64,000 bases of DNA, taken from Batkoa obscura (taxonomy: Eukaryota; Entomophthoromycota; Entomophthoromycetes; Entomophthorales; Batkoaceae). The stretch's first letter is position 1, and every line of letters starts with the position of its first letter. This document shows positions 12,263 through 23,697 of the stretch, piece after piece. A program made the position numbers and the translations under genes. The DNA lies in the NCBI GenBank assembly GCA_030770535.1, contig JASVEC010000001.1:1860001-1924000 (forward strand), in the 5' to 3' direction. Under the pieces are notes generated by a model, which was not told where the DNA came from, searched no databases, and saw only the letters and a list, made by a program, of their open reading frames with translations.

Positions 12263-13697
12263 TTATTCCATATCATGATAATTTCTCAAAAAGCATAATA
12301 CATTAAATATTAAAACCTTAATATCTACTTCAGTTCTAGAATCTAAACTAGCAACCATTTTTTTTAAATGCTCGTTCACTCCACTACCTATAACATAAGA
12401 TTCTAGATCATCTTCATCAACTGGATCCCCTTTAAATACCTAATTATAATAACAAACCTATTTAAAGTACTATTCTTTTATAATTATAATACTTACCTCC
12501 AACTCATCTACAATGTATTCATTATCGTTCCAAATTAAATGAATAAACAGTGTAGGATAGACATCTTCCATACTGTATTTAACTTTTAGAGTAGAATCAT
12601 CAATTAATTTAACATAGGTAACCTCATTGATTTTTGAAATACAATTTTTAGCATAATCATAATGATCTATCAAAGCTTTCATTTTGGCTATATTTTCTTC
12701 CTTATTTTCGTAAAGTCTAACATTAATCTCTTTTTTTAATTGAATCACTTTGTTTCTCTTCACTTCAACTTCTTTTCTTAATGTTCCTTCCTCTTGCTGA
12801 TTCAAATCATCTATCACCCTTTGTTTAGCTTCTTCGTAATCGATACCCTTTGTATTTGTTTAGTCGTTAATTAGTTAATTTAGTAAATTTCATTACTTCA
12901 TGTTTTGCTAGTTCCATACTCATTTCATGGATCTCCATCTAGTTTATAGGATATTATTAAGCGCTTTGTATCATTAATGATATACTTACTTGACACTGTT
13001 TTTCGATCCTTTCAATTTTTTCTACTTCTTTTTTCTAACTATTACTTATAATTTTAATTCAAATACTATTATTATTACCATATAAATCATATTGGATAAG
13101 AATTTTCGACACTTATTAACAATTTTAGATGTTTTGCGATACTCTAAAATAATTTTTATTATAACTATTATAAGTAATAAAACAATGATTACTTTTATAA
13201 TATAATTTACATTGCTCTTCATAAAGTTCGATCACTTTTTTTAACTCTTCTTTCTTTTTATCAATTTTATTTTCTAATATCAATAGTTTTACATCTAAAA
13301 CTCAATTGTTATTTTATATTTGACTGTAAACTAATAACTATACTTACCTTTGTTTTTAATATCTTTAACATTTAAAAAGCTGTTGTTTAATAGATTTTTA
13401 TATAACTCATTTTTAGCATAAATATCAATAAATAGTTGAGGTAATCCAGAATAAAACAATTGCTTTTTCAGAAAGATTTAATGTTATTGTTATAGTTTTA
13501 TTTAATAATTTATTTACTTTTATTCCTCGTAGCTCTTTAGTTAAATCTACCACCTCTTCATCTTCTTTGATTTTAAGTACATCATATTTCTCCAGTTTTT
13601 GTTTAATACTAAGTTAATGTTAGTATGACATGTCATATACAGCGAATCTAATTTACTTTCTTAATTCCTTCTTTTTTAACTCCAAATCCATATCCAT
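12263..13697 (-). CDS. Coiled-coil protein with small C-terminal domain, possibly kinetochore
   Basis: I do not recognise this gene with certainty. About nine exons joined by 45-70-nt introns give roughly 320 residues. Residues from the start (13697) to the exon ending near 12500 are almost all charged heptad-like helix (for example ELKKKELR, EKKKEELKKVIELYEE, KVIQLKKEINVRLY). The last ~110 residues are different: ISKINEVTYVKLIDD, LKVKYSMED, then FIHLIWNDNEYIVDELEV and finally LIFNVLCFLRNYHDME. A long coil ending in a compact alpha/beta domain is the layout of kinetochore proteins such as Spc24, Spc25 and CENP-O class RWD proteins, but no family signature is visible, so this is a weak inference. 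Converges with SmD2 (264 bp gap) and lies 178 bp from the end of NFU1. Confidence 0.7.
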
Positions 13698-13875
13698 TTT
13701 CAAACTTGTATAAATAATATAAAAACCATTTCTATACAATTTGAATTGTAAATTTATAAATTGCTCACTAACCAATGAAATTAAACTTTAATAATGCATC
13801 ATAAAATAGATAAAAAGATCATTTTATTTATAATAAAAGAGTAGCCTATAAAAGCTTTTAAACATCCTCCTCTAT

Positions 13876-14733
13876 TTACTTACGAACTCTAATAGTTTCT
13901 TCAAAATTATCAAATGCAACACTAGATACTTTATCAAGTTCATCTTGGATCTGTTCCACACCTTCCACTTCTGGAATATAATGCATCAACATATTTTGAA
14001 TACCATGTTTTAAAGTAACCTCTGAGCTTTCGCAAGTTCTACAAGCACCTCTTAACTTTAGTTTAACGATACCATTTCCAAACCCGAGGTATTCAATATC
14101 ACCACCATCTTCTTGAATTGAGGGTCTAATTCTAGTTTCTAATAACTCTTTAATCATTTGAACTACTTCATCATCTTCAGGGTCAATTTTAGTATCTTGG
14201 GCAACTTCATGCTCTTCATACATCATTGGTTGTTCAACAGAAAAGAAATCCATTAACGTAGCAAAGATTTCTGGTTTTAAATTGGGCCAGTTAGCGTCAG
14301 CATTTTTATTAACAGTTACAAAATCGGGACCGAAAAAAATGGATTGAATCCCATCAATTAAAAACAATTTTTTAGCTAATGGGGAACTCATACCTTCTCT
14401 TGCATTCGTGAATTCTGCACTCTTATTGTTACCCATTACTTCCCTACCAGGTACAAATTTTATAGAGTCTGGGTTGGGCGTATTCTCTGTTTGGATAAAC
14501 ATGGTTCTTGCTTTTGTGGTTGTTAGTTCCGTTACATTAAGCTCATATTAAGTAGTATTACCTCCTATCTTTATAAATGTTTGATTATTAATCAACCCAT
14601 TTAAATTTTTGTTGCTTCTTAATTTACCGAAAGTAACATAAGATAAATTCTTCTTTGTATTGAATTGTATACATTTAGTCATTAAATGTTGATTATTTAG
14701 TATTAATTTTAATTGATTTTTAAACATCATCAT
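13876..14733 (-). CDS. NFU1: NFU1 mitochondrial iron-sulfur scaffold
   Basis: Late-acting mitochondrial Fe-S assembly factor that helps deliver 4Fe-4S clusters to enzymes such as lipoate synthase and complex II. Two exons (14733-14562 and 14510-13876) with a 51-nt intron give 268 residues. The first exon supplies a basic, Asn/Lys-rich presequence without acidic residues early on, as expected for mitochondrial import. After the intron comes RTMFIQTENTPNPDS (Nfu N-terminal domain), then FFGPDFVTVNKN, then the NifU C-terminal domain with TRIRPSIQEDGGDIEY and cluster-binding C-R-T-C within GACRTCESSEVTLK. The order and length match human NFU1 closely. Both cysteines are present, so the protein should be functional. 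Confidence 0.96.
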
Positions 14734-15413
14734 TTCTTTTTTTTTCTAATATAAAGTTATAAAATAAAATGTGCTTTCTTGCATTCAAACTATTTAATTT
14801 TATCTAAATTCCAGCTTTTTTGATCTCTCTATCCAATCATTTCTATTCTTACTCTTTACTTAGATTAAATAGATAATCTATTATTAATCGATTTTAAAAT
14901 ATTAATAATATTGAAGATGTTTTTTTACCAATTGTCCATTTCTGTTACTTTTTTTAAAATTTAGGAATTAATCACCAGCACAGCTGTTCAAACTTAGATG
15001 TGTGCTGGCTGATTGTTTACTTTATAATAAAAAATTAAGCATCAAGCGACAAACTAGCATAACAATACAAATATTTAATTATAAAATTTATCACTAGTGA
15101 GTGTATACTCGAACTTAGACAACTGAATTGATTAATAAATTTCTAAATTTAAAAGTAGCGAAAATGGATAATTGGTAAAAAACATTCCCGTATCTAATTA
15201 AAAAATCTTCAAGATCAAGATAAAGGATAAACTAAACTAAAATATGCTTTATATTTATTAAGAAAAAATAAAGTAAGATAAAGATTATAACTTACTAGTT
15301 TAATGTTTTGGTTTATTGAAACTTCTTTCTGGTCTATTTTCAGAAGATATTGTTCTATCACTAGTATTATTCTGGTTATTTTCTGACAATATATTTATAT
15401 TATTGATGTTATC
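14734..15413. other. Intergenic region, no gene seen
   Basis: AT-rich with no supported coding frame, tRNA or MITE copy. It contains the NFU1 promoter on the right-hand side of that gene and the downstream flank of the decayed zinc-domain gene. Confidence 0.5.
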
Positions 15414-16164
15414 TTAATTATTTTCAGATGATATACTTGTACAAATATTATTAGCTTGACTATTTTTAGGAGGTATAGTCAATTTTTTAGGATTATTTTG
15501 TAGCACTATAGTGTTAGTAAAAAGAGACTTCTTCTTAGCATCAATCAATTCACAATAATATTGACTAATAACATTAGAAAGTAAAAGAAGTTTGTTAATT
15601 GGCAAAAGTTCAATCAAGCTATAAATTATAGCTTTTAACTTTTGTTTAGCTTCTTTAATAGAATGTTTGAATTTAAAATCCTTAGAATTTAATTGTAATA
15701 AACCTTGAATCCTTTATATCTTTCTTTTGCAAATAGTTTAATAATGTGACTTGATTGTTTGGATCTTTAATAAGTTGCACTACTCTATTAAATGGGTTTG
15801 TAATAATAGGTGGATGATTATGATTACAATTTTTGACATTTACTCTAAACATTGTATTCCCAAGAAATTTACGACCAATGGAAATCCTATATGGACAGAA
15901 TAAATGACTTGGGTTCTTTTTGTTTAACCATGGTTTTCGAAAAAACTTACATAATAAGGGTTGTTAACTGATTATATTATCTCTTCTTCGTTCGCTTTTA
16001 CCTTTTATTAATAGATCTCCTTCATTTATTGCCAAAAATATGATACGGCTTACGCTTTCCGTTAAATCTGCAAATTTTAACTTACTTGAATAATCCTCAT
16101 TGGTTGTTATATGTTCATTTTGATTATTATTAGCTCCAACTACTAAATTATTATTTTCTTCCAA
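15414..16164 (-). pseudogene. Decayed FAR1/WRKY-GCM-like zinc-domain gene, copy A
   Basis: Three minus-strand frames in series read as one broken gene. The first (16164-15964) has an Asn-rich start and then KLKFADLTESVSRIIF and GDLLIKGKSERRR. The second (about 15960-15690) holds LFCPYRISIGRKF and FRVNVKNCNHNHPP, a C-x-n-C-x-H-x-H arrangement like the FAR1/WRKY-GCM1 zinc domain found in MULE transposases and FAR1-type regulators. The third ends at 15414 with a Leu-rich helix (SLIELLPINKLLLL) and an Asn/Ser tail. Frame changes and stops separate the parts, so it is probably dead, although unrecognised introns could rescue some joints. A paralogue lies directly upstream. No transposase domain follows, so whether it is a transposon relic or a host regulator is open. 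Confidence 0.5.
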
Positions 16165-16179
16165 TTGTTTATTGTTTAT

Positions 16180-16850
16180 TGTTTATTAATGTCTGTTGTA
16201 TCAGTTCCTTGTGGTTAATTATTAATATAGGTTGCATTAGTTTTCTGAAATTACTTATTGTTATTTGTTGTGCTGTTAACTTATATCTGAATATTAATTC
16301 AGACGCATTGATTTGTTACTCATTTATAACCGATACATTTGCATTTATATTATCCTCCATTTCTTTATTTTTATCAAGAAAAGAGGGATAGTTATGTGTA
16401 CAATTATTAACTTTAACTTTGAAAATATTTTGCCTGCTGGTTCTACGACCAATAGGAATCGAATAAAGATAAGGTATAAAATTACTAGTATCTATCCCAT
16501 TTCTTTGAGAAACTCGATAATATTTATATTATATTTGTTTATAATTATAAACATCATCTTTGGTTCGTTTATTTTTGGTTTTGATTAATAAATAGTCTTC
16601 ACTTAGTCCTAATGAAACGACATGATTTACTCCATCTGCTAAATCTGTAAACTCTAAGCTATTTAAATATGCTTCTTTGGTGGTTAAAGTTGGGATTAAT
16701 TAATTATTTGTTATTACTTCCAAGTTATAGACTCCTTGTGATTGATTATTGGATTTTCTTCGATTATTTTGTTCATCTTGTGCACTTAGTATGTTATTTT
16801 CATCACTAGCATTCCCTCTATAAAATTCTCTGTTATTTGATATTTTATAA
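16180..16850 (-). pseudogene. Decayed FAR1/WRKY-GCM-like zinc-domain gene, copy B
   Basis: Minus-strand relative of copy A lying head-to-tail with it. Matching parts: LEFTDLADGVNHVVSL with DYLLIKTKNKR (copy A: KFADLTESVSRIIF, DLLIKGKSER) and YLYSIPIGRR with FKVKVNNCTHNYPS (copy A: FCPYRISIGRK, FRVNVKNCNHNHPP). Here the first zinc cysteine is replaced by tyrosine and the second histidine by tyrosine, and stop codons interrupt the frame, so zinc binding is lost. An Asn/Gln/Arg-rich stretch (16700-16850) corresponds to the low-complexity N-terminus. Divergence between copies is high, so the tandem duplication is old. Confidence 0.45.
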
Positions 16851-17344
16851 TATTAATTTTTATTAGTAAATATTTTGTAAATAAATATAAAATAACTAAA
16901 TTTTTTGATTATAGTCCCCATTTGTATTAAACTCCCCCTGAATTTTTACCCAGTTTTTCTTGACCAAAAAAGGGCATAATTAGAGAAGTATGGTAGTAAC
17001 TATTCATGTGTTTAGTCTAAAAGCTCGATTCAAATTTTGTCTAATTTTGATTTTAAATAAAATTACAAAATTAAACATCAAGCACTAAAAAATAGTTGCT
17101 TTTTTGCTTAGTTTTAAAATTACATTAGAATGTTTTTTATCTGGCATTTGACTAATAATTTCTTTAATTTATGCTATATAAAAAATGGACAAAAAAATGA
17201 GATGAAAAATTTTAAACTTTAATCAACTTATCCATATCAATTTGACAAGTTATATAAGGATCAAGAATTTATATTACCAAATAAGGTAAAAACGGAGCTA
17301 TATCTTTTGTTTAAATACAGTCCAAATTAGATATACTTGCCTAA
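16851..17344. other. Intergenic region, no gene seen
   Basis: AT-rich, with no frame or RNA gene that I can support. Confidence 0.4.
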
Positions 17345-17515
17345 CAGCAATGAGCCTAATCAAACCCCTTCTCTTTCAGTCAAGGAAGTTAAGAAAGTTC
17401 ACCACATTCATAATATGGCGGGAAACCACTTGAGAATACTGTATACTGTTGGATATTGTATAGTGGGAATGTTCTAGCTCCCAATTGACTGAGCTATCTG
17501 AGCTGGCTACCGTTC
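17345..17515 (-). other. Possible Pol III unit or tRNA-derived SINE
   Basis: This short stretch is much richer in G and C than its surroundings. On the minus strand it contains a good A-box/D-arm (TAGCTCAGTCAATTGGGAGC, about 17477-17496) with D-stem GCTC pairing with GAGC. About 110 bp downstream it has a B-box-like GGGGTTTGATTAGG (17355-17368). No complete cloverleaf can be drawn from the adjacent bases, so it is not an ordinary tRNA. A tRNA-headed SINE or an unusual Pol III RNA gene fits better. No flanking target duplication or tail was confirmed. Confidence 0.4.
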
Positions 17516-17909
17516 TTGTTATTTTTTTATTGTTTTAAATTTTTTGTAAAGTTGATATTTTAAAAATAAAAGATTATTCATTTTGACTATAGGTTTATTT
17601 AATAAAATCTTAATAGTATTATTTTGATTATTTTTTAGTATATTGATTCATGTTTCTGTAAATATATTGACCGAATTTTAATATAATAAAGTATTAATTA
17701 TGAACTAATATTTATGGATATATCAACTATAATTTAAATAACCTTACTTCCTATATTATATTAATATAAATTTTATATCCCAGTTTTAAAGCTAACTATC
17801 TTAAACAACAATAATTATAAAGAATCAATAGTAAACATAAATAAAGCACAAAGTATAACATATTATTCTATAAAAACTTTATTACCTATATTTTTTTATC
17901 AAGGACACT

Positions 17910-18868
17910 TTAAAATGTCTCATTCAAAAATTGAATAAAAAGGTTAGGTATTCTTTCCAATTCAATGACGGATTTTTGTTTTTTATAGAAGGTCACAAAC
18001 TCCCTCTTTTGTTTTTTCATTTCAATAATACTTAAAAATTTACCCTTTTTATTCAATGGAGTATCAACATTTGGCAAAAAAAGTATTGAATCTTTATTTT
18101 CATTTTGCATTGATAATATCTGTTGAATTAATTCAGTAACTAATTTATCTACTTCATATAAATGATTGGTGGTAGTTATTGGTTGTATCACCGTAGCTTG
18201 AGTGGGTTTTAACGATTTTTCATGGATGATGGAATGGTAAATTTGTGAAAATATTTCTTCATAAGAATCATCCGTAGGTATAATTAAAAATAAGGGCGAG
18301 TCCCAGCGGTTAAATGCTATTGGCTCTTCATATCGATTAATAAGTTCAGTTATCCTAAATAATAAAATAAAATGGTTTAATTACTTGAATTTAATTGAAT
18401 ATTTTAAATACTTACACTTGTTCACTATATTTATCCTCTCTGATTTCATTCCATTCCATAGCTATTTGTGGTTGTAATCCAAACTGTACCTAAAATCAAA
18501 AATAATTATCTCATTCTAATCCATTAATTTAAACTCAAACTTACCACACAATGATTGGTAGCATTAGCTCTAGCCACACAATACAATTGATATCTAAATC
18601 CTTTAATATAATTATTACTATCCAATATTAATATGGTGTCTTTATTAACCAATCTTTCTGCACATGCTAATAACGCTCCACGTAATTTCTTTTCTTCATA
18701 TTGAGTAGCGTAACTGGACTTAAAAAAACCAAGCTTTTCATCATTATATAGTTCTACTTTATGGGTTAAGGATTCGGATTTGAGTTTATTTTCAATGTAC
18801 GTTTTAAGTTGGGCAGCGATTGTACTCTTTCCACTACTGGGTAATCCACATAATGTTATCAATGGCAT
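17910..18868 (-). CDS. KTI12: KTI12, Elongator-associated P-loop protein
   Basis: P-loop ATPase that works with Elongator in wobble-uridine modification of tRNAs; in yeast it binds tRNA and affects Elongator phosphorylation. Exons 18868-18545, 18489-18416 and 18354-17910 give 280 residues. The N-terminus MPLITLCGLPSSGKST is the Walker A of the family, and DTILILDSNNYIKGFRYQLYC is the Walker B-like segment (ILDSxNYIKGxRYQLYC is diagnostic). It is followed by ANATNHCVV, the EWNEIREDKYSEQV segment and NRWDSPLFLI (family NRWDSPLF). The second half is the helical tRNA-binding part. All key residues appear intact. Confidence 0.95.
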
Positions 18869-20214
18869 TGTGAAAGTTATCTATTGTCTATTTTTTGGAA
18901 AATTATTTAAATGTGGTTAAATTTAAATTTTTGAACTATTCGCAAATTTAAACTTTTAAGCAAGAACTCTGCAAAACTGTTCAATATCTTTGGTTTTTTT
19001 AAACATGACTTAATCAATATTTAATACTTTATCCATCATTTATGCTATTATAAATTTGAAGTATTTTTTACTATTAGACCATTATTTGTATAATAGAAAA
19101 TATAAACAATAATGCTTTTATAAAATAAAAAAGAAAATTATTGCTTACAGAAGTGATTTCTATTTTAAAATGATTTAATAAAGGTTTTATTAAATGAAAT
19201 TTATAAACAAATTATTTTTCAATAAATTTTATTAGTATTATTGTAATTATATATCCTTACCAACTTTATGTATTTTTGGTAATTATGTTTATTTATGCAA
19301 AATCTCATAAACATCAAGGTTGTTATAACTGAAGCAAAGGAGATAAACAAAATATTTACTAAGTCTTATGTGGGATGTCTTTTTGGTTACTTTTATCTAT
19401 CCTTTTTTTATACACTGAAAAAGTTGGACAATTTATTAGTAAAAATTAGATGACATCTTTTTTGTCAAAAGTAACAAAATTAATTGAAAAAGATAAAAGG
19501 AATTTAAGTCCTAGCTTTTATTAAACTTAGTTATATAACATCAGATCAATAATCTATTTTTATATAGTGTCACTAGATAATAATAAAATAAATCAACTGA
19601 TATGTATATCTGCCAACGATTTCAATAATTTGTTTTCATAATGATATAAAATTTACAAGGAAAGCTCCAAACTATAATCAACTCTATTTAAAATATCAAA
19701 AGTTTTAAAAAGAGTTTAGATAGTCTTAAAATTAATCTAAATATAGAAAATATCAAACTATTTAAATCTAGTAATATTTGGCATAAATTGAGTGCTTTAT
19801 TATTTTAATATGCACTGAGAAGTATTTTCTTTTTAAAAAAAACTCTTTTGGAAAAACTCTGTCGGAGATTAGAACCTCCTTAATTGATTGTAAACGAATA
19901 GCATGGAGTTTGGTATGGAAGACCTATTTTTCTAATTTTATTGACATGACACTCTTGACAATTTGACAGAGCTATTTGGAATATTGTTTGATTTAATAAA
20001 TATTTTATTCAATTTATTCATATTTTATATACTTAATATCTAAATTGATTATGTGCAAGTAATAGCTGACACTATTTAATAAATTTTCTCATTAAAGCTA
20101 GACATAATAATTAAAAAATACAAATAATTTGAACTCAAAAAATACTTTTTTTATAAACTTATATTTTTATTAATCTTAAAAAATAAAAAAATCCTACAAT
20201 GACCTTATGTATTT
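18869..20214. other. 1.3-kb intergenic region, no gene seen
   Basis: AT-rich region between the 5' side of KTI12 and the 3' end of the coiled-coil gene. No frame, RNA gene or MITE copy could be supported. Confidence 0.5.
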
Positions 20215-21453
20215 TTAATTTTTAAGTTTAGATTTGAGGTCTTCGATTTCCTTAACTGAGTCCTTACGGAACTTAGCATATTCAGAAGCCGTTTCAACTA
20301 ATCTTTTACGGTTCTTATCATTATCTTCCAATAATTTACTATGCTGTTCAAATAATTGTTTATTTTCAGCTGTTAAAGCTTCCAATTGAGATTGGAGTTC
20401 CTCACATTTTTGATTTTCTTGTTTAATCTCTTTATTTTCTTCTCTTAATTTATTTACTTCAGTTTCAAGATCTTCAATTTGAAGCTTGTAATTTGAGGCT
20501 TGTCCATTCTTTTTAGTCATATCCGCCATCTCTTCTTTTAACTTGTTATTAGAAAGGCGTGTACTATCTATTGTAGTCGTAAGTTCATGGATCTTATCAG
20601 TGGCACGATCCGAGATCTCTTCCGCTTTAACCTTTTCTTCCTTGAACTTTTGTTTTTCTTGTTCAATGGTAGTAATAGTTGCTTTTAACTCTTCAATTTC
20701 TTTTTGGTACTTTTCAAGTTGAGCTTGTTGTTCACTTTGTTGTTTTTTAATACTTTCATTTTCTTCTTTAATACTTCCGTTTTCAGTTTCTAAACTTTCT
20801 ACTTTGGTTCTAAACTCTCCCATACTTTCTTCATGCTTTTCACGTAATTTAACCATGGTAATTTCATTCTGTGCTTTACCACCTTCGGCTTCTTGTAATT
20901 CAAGTTTAAGTTGTTCAATAGTAGCAGAATCACTAGAAGATTGTTTACCATCGGTTTCATTTTTCTTACGTTCTTCTTCAAGTTCTTTGATAGCATCAGT
21001 TAACTTTTGTTTATATTCTTTAAGCTCTTCATCAATTTTTTGTGTATCAATACCATTAACTTGACTTTTTTTAATTTCTTGTTTTAATTGATTGATTTCC
21101 TCTTCTAACTTATTTTTTTCTTCAGCAGTGAACTGAATTACCTCTTTTTGTAAATCTTCATTATTACCGTTTAAAAACTTACTTTCTTCTTCCTTTTTTT
21201 TCATTTCTTTTTCATATTTTTCTAAGGTTGCCTTAGCTTGCTCATATTCCTTCTCTATCAATTCCTTTCTCTTTAAGTTCTCCTTTAACTTTTTTAACTC
21301 TTCTTGGGCTTCTTCAGCTAAAGCTTGACGCTGAATACTTTGGGCACCTACACTATTCTTTTTAGCATAAGAGCTACTAGTTAAATAATAAACAAGTGGG
21401 GCAGTGATGGCTGAAGCGATAGCAGCAGTGGTAATATATTTTGAATTATCCAT
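20215..21453 (-). CDS. Membrane-anchored coiled-coil protein, intact copy
   Basis: I do not recognise a named family. A single-exon frame of 412 residues. Residues 1-30 (MDNSKYITTAAIASA...) contain one hydrophobic span that could be a signal anchor. The remaining ~375 residues are an almost unbroken charged coiled coil (Glu, Lys, Gln and Leu heptads), with short breaks at SQVNGIDTQK and DGKQSSSDSATIEQ. Such a protein would sit in a membrane with a long rod on one side and may tether or scaffold. The 5' flank (TTTTATATAACGG and the AATTAAAAG before ATG) is shared with a truncated inverted copy at 37844. Coding G+C is higher than the flanks, which supports a real gene. Confidence 0.85.
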   Translation of the reverse strand: MDNSKYITTAAIASAITAPLVYYLTSSSYAKKNSVGAQSIQRQALAEEAQEELKKLKENLKRKELIEKEYEQAKATLEKYEKEMKKKEEESKFLNGNNEDLQKEVIQFTAEEKNKLEEEINQLKQEIKKSQVNGIDTQKIDEELKEYKQKLTDAIKELEEERKKNETDGKQSSSDSATIEQLKLELQEAEGGKAQNEITMVKLREKHEESMGEFRTKVESLETENGSIKEENESIKKQQSEQQAQLEKYQKEIEELKATITTIEQEKQKFKEEKVKAEEISDRATDKIHELTTTIDSTRLSNNKLKEEMADMTKKNGQASNYKLQIEDLETEVNKLREENKEIKQENQKCEELQSQLEALTAENKQLFEQHSKLLEDNDKNRKRLVETASEYAKFRKDSVKEIEDLKSKLKN

Positions 21454-21984
21454 CTTTTAATTAAATGAGTTAATTCAACCGTTATATAAAATTATTTTAA
21501 TTACCTCTTGATACAAATTCTACTCTACTTTATTCAAATTACAATCTTTGAAGAAATGATGACTAATTTTCAAACTTTTTTATTATCTATTTTTAGCTAT
21601 CATTTTGATTTGATTTGTTCAATTTCAATGACGTCAAAAGGTGTAATTCTTATTGGTTCTTCGTTTTATGGGATCATTTCTATGTAATTACTCGGTCTGA
21701 TTCTCAATAAATGTTGTATTTGTTAGCGACCATTTTGTTTCTTATTAACTGTCGTTTTTTTCGCACTTTAGCAGAAAAGTACTAAATTTCGTAAAGTTAA
21801 ATCAAATGATCATAGATACTATTAAACATTAAAAAATGTGCAAAAAAATATATAATTTATAAAAAAGCAAATATTAAAACTATAAGCAGTATATATAATA
21901 AACATGTTCATTGTTAAAAAATATTATATTGTGCAATTAAAAACTTTTTTGCTTGTGGTCTTACTTTTATGCAGAATCAACTAT

Positions 21985-22130
21985 ATATTTGGTTCCTGTA
22001 GCAGTTTTCATCATTATAGTATTATACCCTTCTCCATCGGAAAAAAAGATATATTATTTCCTAGGTCAGAATATAAAAGTGATCCATTCAAGCTTTCCAT
22101 AAATACTACATTATTATCCCCTTTTGTAAC
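21985..22130 (-). pseudogene. Decayed relative of the left-edge repeat protein
   Basis: On the minus strand this fragment reads GDNNVVFMESLNG, LLYSDLGNNISFF and, in another frame, KGYNTIMMKTATG. It aligns with the left-edge gene (DEEGYTTITIKDATN and GDYADITAEDAT...SFSD) both in protein and in DNA: the stretch GTATTATACCCTTCTCCATC here matches GTAGTATACCCTTCCTCATC near base 70-90. The frame is broken, so it is a remnant. As at the left edge, a MITE in the same orientation lies just upstream (22194). Confidence 0.45.
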
Positions 22131-22193
22131 AGTTATTTTGATTTTTTTATGTTGCTTTTTAAATATTATTTTATTACCATCTTTAAACTATAT

Positions 22194-22288
22194 GGATGTT
22201 TTTTGTTTAAGAATTTTACTAACAGTCTTTCCGCTGAAATAGCGCTTAAAAGATGGAAAAAGTGATGAAATAAAAAAAAAACACCCCC
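22194..22288 (-). mobile_element. MITE, copy 2
   Basis: Reverse-oriented copy: starts GGATGTTTTTTGTTTAAGAA, ends CACCCCC. Flanks are ATAT (left) and GTAT (right), a near match. Confidence 0.8.
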
Positions 22289-22616
22289 GTATGTTAAAAA
22301 ATTACTATCAGTTGAAAGCTGAACAATATTATTGTTATTATCTTTTGTTAGTATTAAATAAAATAAATTGTCAAAACTAAAATTATTTCATTTATTTACT
22401 GGTCATTATAGCCATTAAGTAACTTTATAAATTCACAATTTTAATTAAATTCATCTGTTTTTAAATTTGTTAAAAATATAGTTTGTTCTCAACCTTGACA
22501 CTTTACAATATATTAATAAAACAAGTTATTAATTTAAGTAAATTAAAATTATTATTTAATTAGTTTTTTTAAAATAAAATGATTTAAAATTTTAGTTATT
22601 ATATTAGTAAGATATT

Positions 22617-22715
22617 GGGGATGTATTTTTTTGTTTAAGAATTTTACTAACAATCTTTCCACTCAAATAGCGCTTAAAAAATGTAAAAAATAATGAAACC
22701 AAAAAAAACACCCCC
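22617..22715 (-). mobile_element. MITE, copy 3
   Basis: Reverse-oriented copy: starts GGGGATGTATTTTTTTG, ends CACCCCC, with ATATT and ATAT flanks. It lies 330 bp from copy 2 in the same orientation. Confidence 0.85.
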
Positions 22716-22719
22716 ATAT

Positions 22720-23697
22720 GAAAAATCTTTATAATTTTATAAATATTAAAAAATTCACATCCTTTTATAGTTGCATTATAAAGTTTGAATAGCTTTAAAA
22801 AAATTAAAAAGGTTTTAAGTTAATTTGCTAACTAAATTTAAAAATTATCAAATATAATAGTAGCAATAAATCCAGGATTATTATTTTTAATATAGCATTC
22901 ATAATTATTTTAATTATTATTATTTCAATTATTTATTTTATTGTTTTAATGATTAATATACCAGCTTTACAATATTTGTTAGTTTTTTTAAATTTTTTTA
23001 CTGACTTTAACTTAATAATACTTGTAATTTATTTAATTTTATCTGCTTTAACATAGCAGTAAGTAATAAAATATAAAACTTTAGTATATTTGCTATATTT
23101 TGCAATATATATATTTAAAAAGTGTTAAATAATAAAACGGGTTTTTTTTAATAACTTTTGATATTCTATTTTTTTATTTTTATTTAAAATTTAAAATTAC
23201 AATTTATTAAAAAAATTTTAAGATTAAAAATTTTAAAAAAATGTAATAAATATTAGGACTAAATTATAAATACTTCGTCTAATAAACAATATTGCTTTAA
23301 TTGAGGAGAGACTATACTACTAAACTTTGTCTGAGAAAGTTATAAAAAACGATAAAATAAGTACACATGCCAAATTTTAAATACTGTTATATAATGAAAA
23401 AAGCCTAGTTTCAAAAAAATAAAAATTTATGATAGTATTTAGAACCAGACCGAGTAGTAGATAGTGACTCCCATAAAATAAGCCACTTAACAGTTGTTGA
23501 ATTTGAACTACTAATTTGGTTTTAATTGCTACAATTGAAATAATCGATAGTAAAACAACAAAGTTCTTATTTAAACCAAAATAGAAATAATGTAATAAAA
23601 TAAATATAATGATTAACTTTATTAATATAGTTTAAAATAGAAAAAAACTTTAAATAAAGATAAGGAAAAAGGATATCAAAAAAGTAATAACTTTTTT
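22720..23697. other. AT-rich intergenic region, no gene seen
   Basis: Long A/T-rich stretch after MITE copy 3 and before the PDCD7 3' end. No supported frame or RNA gene. Confidence 0.5.

Noticed and set aside
21904-22242. 112-codon plus-strand hydrophobic frame
   Set aside because: It runs into a MITE and overlaps the minus-strand relic of the repeat protein. Its hydrophobicity comes from T-rich DNA.
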